Shown here: one piece after another, positions 6,781 to 11,077 of the stretch
How the letters are laid out: each line of letters begins with the position of its first letter
Numbering within the stretch: the stretch's first letter is position 1
Assembly: GCA_021156265.1 (NCBI GenBank)
Contig: JAJNBR010000075.1
Location: 1-11,077 of the forward strand
Direction of reading: 5' to 3'
DNA from: Flavipsychrobacter sp.
Lineage (GTDB): Bacteria; Bacteroidota; Bacteroidia; Chitinophagales; Chitinophagaceae
DNA length: 11,077 nucleotides
Notes under the pieces: generated by a model
Seen by the model: the letters and a program-made list of their open reading frames with translations, nothing else
The model's database searches: none
Told to the model about the DNA's origin: nothing
Position numbers and translations under genes: made by a program

Positions 6781-7012
6781 AAATGCAAGTTAGGTGATTC
6801 GGCGCCATAAAATTTGCAGCAAACGCATCAATGCTCCAGCTGCAGTCTATGGTCCGTTTCTTATACTGGGCGAATTCCCGGTCGAGGTAATCCTTTGTCA
6901 TATCACATTGGTTTTCCGCCTCGGTTTTCTTTGCTTTACGTATGTCCACTATGGTGAGGGAATCCAGTGGCTTAACGGACACCTGGTTCACTGTATCGGC
7001 AGGGCTTTGCAT
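6755..7012 (-). CDS. Hypothetical protein, likely C-terminal part of a frameshifted lipoprotein
   Basis: The open frame from ATG 7012 gives 85 residues (MQSPADTVNQVSVKPLDSL...), with a charged helical middle (DIRKAKKTEAENQ, TKDYLDREFAQYKKR) and several cysteines. No family recognised. The ATG lies only 80 bases from an upstream ATG (7092), and the stretch between encodes, in another frame, a lipoprotein signal ending in a lipobox (see the separate entry). The simplest reading is that 7012 is not the native start and that this is the body of a small outer-membrane or periplasmic lipoprotein of about 110 residues whose reading frame is broken twice near its N terminus. Alternatively the ATG at 7012 is used as it stands, giving a cytoplasmic protein. 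Its stop overlaps the start of the 96-residue gene. Confidence 0.45.
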   Translation of the reverse strand: MQSPADTVNQVSVKPLDSLTIVDIRKAKKTEAENQCDMTKDYLDREFAQYKKRTIDCSWSIDAFAANFMAPNHLTCIYDNAHPHG

Positions 7013-7092
7013 CCTGCAGGTACAGACCTTTTTTACAGGCGACTAGCAAGGTAATAGCTGCGATAAGCGGTAATATTGAGTGTTTTGTTCAT
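7013..7092 (-). pseudogene. Lipoprotein signal-peptide remnant in a shifted frame
   Basis: From ATG 7092 the frame reads MNKTL and soon stops. One frame over, the same strand reads ILPLIAAITLLVACKK: a hydrophobic core followed by LVAC and two lysines, a textbook lipobox for signal peptidase II. That frame in turn runs out, while the frame of the 6755-7012 body joins it at a run of six A (about 7029-7034). Loss of one base in AA just after MNKTL (7076-7077) and of one A in the six-A run would restore a single frame: MNKTL-ILPLIAAITLLVACKK-VCTCR-MQSP. Both breaks being at A runs makes assembly or read error possible; true decay is the other option. Confidence 0.4.
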
Positions 7093-7694
7093 GGATTTTT
7101 AACGGTTGGTGCCTGTTGTTTATTGTTTGTATTGCCATTTTATGAGCGTAGATACAGATGTTACAAAGCGGCTGAATGTTAGCCAATAAAAACAGTTCTG
7201 GTACCTGGTTTTGCTTCCAATTTGTTAGCTTTTTATACGCGTTTTGAGGAGTGGCGAAGAGTGTTGTCATTGGTCTGGGGCTTTTGGCTAAAATGCTTTG
7301 CTGTAAAGTAATTCCTGGTAATTTGTTACAGTTTGTAGTCGTTTTTCGGTGGCCACATTTGCTGATCTGCAAAACGCCTTATTCTGGGAATTCATCCAAT
7401 TTCGATAAATCCAGGTAAGATATCCATAACGGACTTTTAAATAGCAAAAATACATAAAATATTTTGTACGACAAACTGGAGCTCGGTAATGATTTGATAA
7501 ATATGAACCGTATGTCAAATCCGGGCAGGTTTAACCAGCAGGCAATGAACTGAGTGTGAGCGGAATGTACGGGTTTCAAAAACTTAATCATTTTTCGGGA
7601 TAAATAGGCGTACCTTCCGTATTAACCTGCAGCTGTAAGGTCTTTCCCTGACATCTTCACCCGGCGCCTCCTTTCCTGCATAAAATGTTTTTTG
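7093..7694. other. About 600 bases without a convincing gene
   Basis: Open frames here on both strands are short, translate to compositions unlike proteins (rich in C, H, N, Y, W without pattern), and overlap each other. No tRNA, hairpin terminator or repeat array was seen. The sequence is AT-richer than the flanking genes. It separates the minus-strand pair (6490-7092) from the plus-strand pair (7695-8266), so it should hold the divergent promoters of both, but I could not identify a good TTTG/TAnnTTTG match. It could also be the remains of a decayed gene. Confidence 0.5.
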
Positions 7695-8027
7695 ATGATG
7701 ATCTTGAGCAAGCGCTATGTAGTGACTGATAGTGACAATTTTACATTTGGTAAATTTCCCGAAGTGACGGGAGAGATACATGCCATCAAAAAACGGCTGA
7801 CGCATAAACCGCCCTACCATAAATGCGAGATGGTGATCGGTTACCTGAAGGATCATAGCCTGAAAATGCGCTGGATAGAATTAAATCCGGATATAGCCGC
7901 GGTGCTTACAGCCGGAGAACTACACAGTGGCAATATCGAAGCACTGTTTGAGGCGTGCAAAACAAACAGACCTTTCCGGGCAGCATACGAGGGGTATATC
8001 AAACAAATTTTGCTTGACATCAATTAA
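7695..8027 (+). CDS. Hypothetical protein, about 110 residues
   Basis: The longest frame starts at a TTG (7692), but ATG codons follow at 7695 and 7698, and I prefer one of these. The protein (MMILSKRYVVTDSDNFTFGKFPEVTGEIHAIKK...) has no signal peptide or membrane segment and reads as a small soluble alpha/beta domain: strands YVVTDSDNF and HKCEMVIGYLKDHSLKMRWIEL, then helices (PDIAAVLTAGELHSGNIEALFEACKTNRPFRAAYEGYIKQILLDIN). I do not recognise a family. It is followed after 11 bases by the next small gene, so the two probably share a transcript. Confidence 0.6.
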   Translation: MMILSKRYVVTDSDNFTFGKFPEVTGEIHAIKKRLTHKPPYHKCEMVIGYLKDHSLKMRWIELNPDIAAVLTAGELHSGNIEALFEACKTNRPFRAAYEGYIKQILLDIN

Positions 8028-8038
8028 AATAACTGAAC

Positions 8039-8266
8039 ATGAATGCGATTCCTGCTTTTATAACAACGTTTACCTGCGAACATAAAAATAAACAGGTGGC
8101 GCTAAATGTGCAGCATCTTAACGACGTGTTTTTCGGTGCTATGCTCGAGCAGCAGCAGCTAAGCCTGCAGCAATCGGTACCATTGTATTTGCTGCCGTAT
8201 GCCAAAGGTCCTGTCAACCTGCCCGAAGAGGACAGGGAAGACGATGTCTTTATCAGCTTTTACTGA
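8039..8266 (+). CDS. Hypothetical protein, 75 residues
   Basis: ATG at 8039, 11 bases after the stop of the upstream gene. No family recognised. The sequence has an N-terminal strand-rich part (AFITTFTCEHKNKQVALNVQHL), a glutamine-rich stretch (EQQQLSLQQ, residues 37-45), and an acidic end (PEEDREDDVFISFY). No signal peptide or membrane helix. It converges on the winged-helix gene ending at 8285 with an 18-base gap and no clear terminator hairpin between them. The tight spacing with the upstream gene suggests a functional pair; what the pair does is unknown. Confidence 0.55.
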   Translation: MNAIPAFITTFTCEHKNKQVALNVQHLNDVFFGAMLEQQQLSLQQSVPLYLLPYAKGPVNLPEEDREDDVFISFY

Positions 8267-8284
8267 TACAATAAAATTGCCGTA

Positions 8285-8533
8285 TTAACTCTCCAGGCCG
8301 CCGGAAGGTTCACCCAGGTCAAGTGAGTAATTAGTGAGGCTTACAGATGCGATGGCAGTTCTATGGATCTTTATAAGGCCACGATTCTCCAACTCTGCCA
8401 GCAGCACCAGCAATTCATTTTGAGAAATGGATAGTTCACCGGCAATATCGCGCAATAGCACACGTGGTTTTTGATTGAGCATTCTCTCACTCAACTCGCC
8501 AATCTTTTTATATACTTCCTCTGCTGTAGCCAT
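8285..8533 (-). CDS. Small winged helix-turn-helix protein, putative transcription regulator
   Basis: An 82-residue protein from ATG 8533. After a first helix (TAEEVYKKIGELSERML), residues 22-60 follow the winged-helix pattern: PRVLLRDIAGELSISQNELLVLLAELENRGLIKIHRT. RDIAGELSISQNELLVLLAELENRGLI matches the helix-turn-recognition-helix layout of MarR, ArsR and LexA-type domains, and the following IKIHRTAIASVSLTNYSL would be the wing. It lacks an effector domain, so any sensing would be by partner proteins or small ligands. It lies 64 bases downstream of the REC-PAS-PAS gene on the same strand and may be co-transcribed; a regulatory link is inference. Targets unknown. Confidence 0.6.
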   Translation of the reverse strand: MATAEEVYKKIGELSERMLNQKPRVLLRDIAGELSISQNELLVLLAELENRGLIKIHRTAIASVSLTNYSLDLGEPSGGLES

Positions 8534-8597
8534 CGTGCCGCTTTTACTAAAGTTACGTTTAATACTGCCGTATTCCCGTTTCTTGTTCGTACTGGAT

Positions 8598-9920
8598 TTA
8601 CTCCATTTCTTTTGTCTTTTCGGTGATCTCGTGTATCACGCTGTCCAGCTCTTCAGAAGACTTGCGGATGCCGTCCAATATAAAGCGGGTGGGGCCATCT
8701 CCCGCAGCTTCTGAGGTTACCAGTTGAGTGAGTCCAAGAATGGTGGCCACATGGTTGCGAACCTTATGCGATTGTATCCAGGCCACTTCTTTCAGCTGCT
8801 CGTTTTGCAGCCGGATCTTTTTTAACTGGTTTCTCAGCTCAGTAATGTCGCGCGAAAAACAGCTCAGACCTATCACGTTACCCTGTTCATCGCGTATCGG
8901 ATTAAAACTGATCTCAGACACCTGGTCAACTCCGTCAAATGTGTTGGTCCATACCGTCTTGAACGCGTCACCCTTCATTCCGCGATCAAACAGTTTGTTC
9001 CATGCGGAGAACAGCTCCCCATTGAAATCTGACGCTTCCAATTCCCTGGCCGTTTTGCCGGTCAACAGCGACACGTACCGCCAGAAGGCATTATTAGCCG
9101 ATATGATATTGAAATCCTTGTCTACTGACCAGATCACATCGTCGGTGTTGTTGATGATAGCACGCAGGTTGTGCTCTTCGTGCGCCAGTGCCTCTTCCGC
9201 TTTTAGTTCTTTGTCTATATCAATGGCTACCACCATGCGTGCGGAGCGACCGTTGAATTCTGTACTGTGCACATACACATGTACAGCGAATACGGAACCA
9301 TCGCTTTTCCTGTGCAGCCATTTACCTGCGTCGTATTCATCGTCGGTTTGTACCACTGCAAAATCCAGGAAGCGTGTTACCTCCTCTGCCGGCCTGATAT
9401 CGCTGGCATTCATGCGCAGCAACTGCTCGCGCGAATAGCCGTATTTGGCTACGGTTGCCTGGTTAGCCGCCAGTATGTCGAAGGTTACATCATCCAGGAT
9501 GTACATGGGTGTTGGGTTGTGCTCAAAAATGCGCTCGTAGTCCGTGGTTACCCGCTTCCGCTCAATGGCATAATGGATAGACTTGTTGAGTAAGCGATAG
9601 TCGATCTCACCTTTTACGAGATAGTCCTGAGCTCCTTCTTGTATCAGTCTGATTCCGACGTCAGCGTCGGCATTGCCTGTAATGACGACTATGGGGGAAT
9701 ACGGGAACAACCGGCAAACTTTTTTAAATGTTTCCGCAGGGGAAGAGTCCGGCAGCGTCAAATCGGTCAGGATGATCTCTGGCCGTTCGCCGGATGGTGT
9801 TATCTCTGCTATCGACGCAAAACGTACGAGCTGGTCGCTGCTGTAGCCGGTGCGGATAAGAAGGTTTCTGAGTAGTAACCACGAGTCTTCATCGTCTTCG
9901 ATAATCACGACCTCTCTCAT
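8598..9920 (-). CDS. REC-PAS-PAS protein with phosphoacceptor-type C-terminal helix, no ATPase domain
   Basis: A 440-residue signalling protein. Residues 1-120 are a response-regulator receiver domain with all key residues: E8-D9-D10, phosphoacceptor D53 (TDLTLPDS), T81 (VVITG) and K103 (YLVKGE). Residues about 127-237 form a PAS domain (ERIFEHNPTPMYILDD...AANQATVAKYGYS...KSDGSVF) and about 248-360 a second PAS (NLRAIINNTDDVIWSVDKD...SANNAFWRY...FSRDITEL). Residues 362-440 are a coiled helix pair with LKEVAWIQSHKVRNHVATILGL, a DHp (HisKA-like) phosphoacceptor helix with H385. The protein stops there: no N, G1 or G2 boxes of a HATPase domain, and only 64 bases before the next gene. The H-box is also unusual: Lys386 replaces the usual E/D and His390 the usual Pro. 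It therefore cannot autophosphorylate in cis; it could take phosphate at D53 from another kinase, or act as a scaffold. Cytoplasmic; no membrane helices. Confidence 0.85.
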   Translation of the reverse strand: MREVVIIEDDEDSWLLLRNLLIRTGYSSDQLVRFASIAEITPSGERPEIILTDLTLPDSSPAETFKKVCRLFPYSPIVVITGNADADVGIRLIQEGAQDYLVKGEIDYRLLNKSIHYAIERKRVTTDYERIFEHNPTPMYILDDVTFDILAANQATVAKYGYSREQLLRMNASDIRPAEEVTRFLDFAVVQTDDEYDAGKWLHRKSDGSVFAVHVYVHSTEFNGRSARMVVAIDIDKELKAEEALAHEEHNLRAIINNTDDVIWSVDKDFNIISANNAFWRYVSLLTGKTARELEASDFNGELFSAWNKLFDRGMKGDAFKTVWTNTFDGVDQVSEISFNPIRDEQGNVIGLSCFSRDITELRNQLKKIRLQNEQLKEVAWIQSHKVRNHVATILGLTQLVTSEAAGDGPTRFILDGIRKSSEELDSVIHEITEKTKEME

Positions 9921-10202
9921 AGATAAAGTGATTTATAGTTAGTAATGGGTTAGCTACCAGAAAGATAAAAAACGAGCGTTGTTTAAACAAGAGTCGAGAG
10001 GAGAAATAATATCATTTTAATTTTCTATAGTATGAACAATTTTTGTCATTTACCATGGCTTGGTTTAGAGTGCTTTTTTTGACACCTGATCCCGTTTGAA
10101 GCAATTGCCGGAGAAAGCCTGAAAACAAAACTGCTGCACTCACAACAAGCGAAGGATACAAACATATTCCGCTAATGATAATGCATGTGTTGGCGATGTT
10201 TT
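9921..10202. other. Intergenic region between the REC-PAS-PAS gene and the desaturase
   Basis: About 280 bases holding the candidate promoter above and otherwise nothing I can support. A minus-strand frame (10012-10299) crosses it with a hydrophobic stretch but overlaps the desaturase 3' end and has no own start in the gap. No strong terminator hairpin is visible after the desaturase stop. Confidence 0.5.
9960..9990 (-). promoter_or_regulatory. Candidate Bacteroidota promoter for the REC-PAS-PAS gene
   Basis: Read on the minus strand, TTG (9990-9988) is followed after 20 bases by TATCTTTC (9967-9960), one mismatch from the -7 consensus TAnnTTTG of Bacteroidota housekeeping sigma factor. Spacing suits the -33/-7 pair, and the -7 box lies about 40 bases before the ATG at 9920. 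The TTG overlaps a GTTTAAAC palindrome (9981-9988). Confidence 0.35.
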
Positions 10203-11000
10203 CTAACTGGCAGCCATGGCTGGTTGCTTTACTATGCGGATGACACGCAGCCGGTCCAGCAGCCATATTACCGGGTACACAGGATCGATCTCGTGCCACC
10301 TTACACCAAAGTTCACTGACGATGGTCGCTTGTGGTGATTGTTATGATAAGACTCGCCCAGCATCAGTACGTCGATAGTAAAAAGATTCTTAGACAAGTT
10401 CTTTAGCCGGAAGTTACGGTACCCATACTTGTGGGCGAACCAATTGATGATGGCACCATGAAACGCGCCCATCAGGATGTGTACCGGTAACAGCAGGTAC
10501 ATCCATGCCGATGTGGCGAAAAAAGCATAGAAGGTTATATAAGCAAGTCCCCAGGCTATCCTTGTCCATTTCGCATTTCCCAGGTCATCCATCCATTTCC
10601 ACTCTGGCAGGTTTTTGGTATAGCGTTCATCTACTTTCCACAGGCCATCCATTATGCGCAGGTATATCTTGCTGGTGCGCAGCATCATGCTGAAGATATT
10701 AGACGAGAAGGCAGGCGAATGCGGATCTTTTATGGTATCGGTATGGGCATGGTGCAGGCGGTGCATGATGCCATAGGTCTTCGGGCTCATGTAAGTACTG
10801 CCTTGCATGATAAAAGAAAAAATAAAGAATACCCGCTCCCAAAACCTGCTCATGGTAAAAGCGCCATGCGATGCATACCTGTGATGAAAAAATGTTTGTG
10901 CAAAAAGCGACAGGTACCAATGCGAAATAAAAAAGACCAAGACTACCATATCAAAACCACTCCTTCTTGAATATTTAAAAAATCCCGCCCCGATGGTCAT
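10203..11000 (-). CDS. Membrane acyl-CoA (fatty acid) desaturase
   Basis: A 265-residue protein from the ATG at 11000 (a GTG one codon earlier at 11003 is possible). The three histidine boxes of the membrane-bound diiron desaturase family are intact, in minus-strand numbering from ATG 11000: HRYASH (residues 40-45, HX4H), HRLHH (80-84, HXXHH) and HNNHH (219-223, HXXHH), with additional histidines at HGAIINWFAH. Hydrophobic segments at about 18-36, 55-67 and 150-185 provide the transmembrane part, and WHEIDPVYPVIWLLD is the typical closing region. These enzymes introduce a cis double bond, usually at delta-9, into fatty acyl chains using O2 and an electron donor such as ferredoxin or cytochrome b5-like protein, which adjusts membrane fluidity. 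Substrate position is inferred from the family. The gene stands alone; its promoter region lies mostly within 11001-11077 and no clear element was seen there. Confidence 0.9.
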   Translation of the reverse strand: MTIGAGFFKYSRRSGFDMVVLVFFISHWYLSLFAQTFFHHRYASHGAFTMSRFWERVFFIFSFIMQGSTYMSPKTYGIMHRLHHAHTDTIKDPHSPAFSSNIFSMMLRTSKIYLRIMDGLWKVDERYTKNLPEWKWMDDLGNAKWTRIAWGLAYITFYAFFATSAWMYLLLPVHILMGAFHGAIINWFAHKYGYRNFRLKNLSKNLFTIDVLMLGESYHNNHHKRPSSVNFGVRWHEIDPVYPVIWLLDRLRVIRIVKQPAMAAS

Positions 11001-11077
11001 CACTGCTCAGCTTGTTGCTAAAGTGTTCTGAAACAGCCGTAAGACTGTTAGTATTGCTAATAATATGTGTGACTGTG

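Noticed and set aside
7043..7372. 109-residue minus-strand frame
   Set aside because: Composition is not protein-like, and it overlaps the better supported lipoprotein signal region in a different frame.
7695..8533. Toxin-antitoxin module made of the 110/75-residue pair and the winged-helix protein
   Set aside because: The winged-helix gene is on the opposite strand and convergent, and neither small protein shows a known toxin or antitoxin motif.
8728..9438. 236-residue plus-strand frame opposite the REC-PAS-PAS gene
   Set aside because: It lies fully inside a gene with intact REC and PAS motifs on the other strand, and its serine/cysteine-rich translation has no recognisable structure.
10012..10299. 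95-residue minus-strand frame with a hydrophobic stretch (IIISGICLYPSLVVSAAVLF)
   Set aside because: Its start lies inside the desaturase 3' end in another frame and the first part is not protein-like; the hydrophobic part in the gap has no start codon of its own.

Overview
This window looks like ordinary chromosomal DNA from a member of the phylum Bacteroidota, plausibly a Chitinophagales/Sphingobacteriia-type organism; the family assignment is inference. The pointers are a SusC-like or carboxypeptidase-regulatory-type TonB-dependent receptor barrel, two secreted proteins ending in type IX secretion system (T9SS) type A sorting domains, a 'SHIAGGEI' surface protein with a dockerin-like insert, and a REC-PAS-PAS protein ending in a 'WIQSHKVR' helix typical of Bacteroidota signalling proteins. 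GC content is moderate and no tRNA, rRNA, CRISPR array, IS element or phage gene was found.

Layout. 1-1274 (+): C-terminal part of an outer-membrane TonB-dependent receptor, cut by the window edge. 1337-1762 (+): a small disordered charged protein, with a 10-bp-arm palindrome just upstream and a good intrinsic terminator just downstream. 1926-2933 (+) and 2975-5128 (-): two convergent T9SS cargo proteins sharing a bidirectional terminator between their ends. 5243-5875 (+): a DedA-family membrane protein, transcribed divergently from the large T9SS protein. 5876-6204: non-coding. 6205-6465 (+): an 86-residue glycine-rich protein with a hexapeptide tandem repeat. 6490-7092 (-): an unknown 96-residue protein preceded by an apparently frameshifted small lipoprotein gene. 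7093-7694: about 600 bases with no convincing gene. 7695-8266 (+): two adjacent small genes of unknown function. 8285-8533 (-): a small winged-helix protein. 8598-9920 (-): a REC-PAS-PAS protein that keeps a phosphoacceptor-type helix but has no kinase ATPase domain. 10203-11000 (-): a membrane acyl-CoA desaturase.

How they fit together. The left half is cell-envelope biology: an outer-membrane receptor, two secreted surface proteins and a DedA inner-membrane protein. The middle (about 6.2-8.5 kb) is a cluster of short genes without recognisable function, the least explained part of the window. The right half holds a signalling protein with a small putative DNA-binding protein downstream on the same strand, and a desaturase for membrane lipid unsaturation. 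I see no clear multi-gene system. The items most worth checking are the doubly frame-broken lipoprotein, the kinase-like protein without an ATPase, the dockerin-like plus cohesin-like pairing in one polypeptide, and the hexapeptide-repeat protein.
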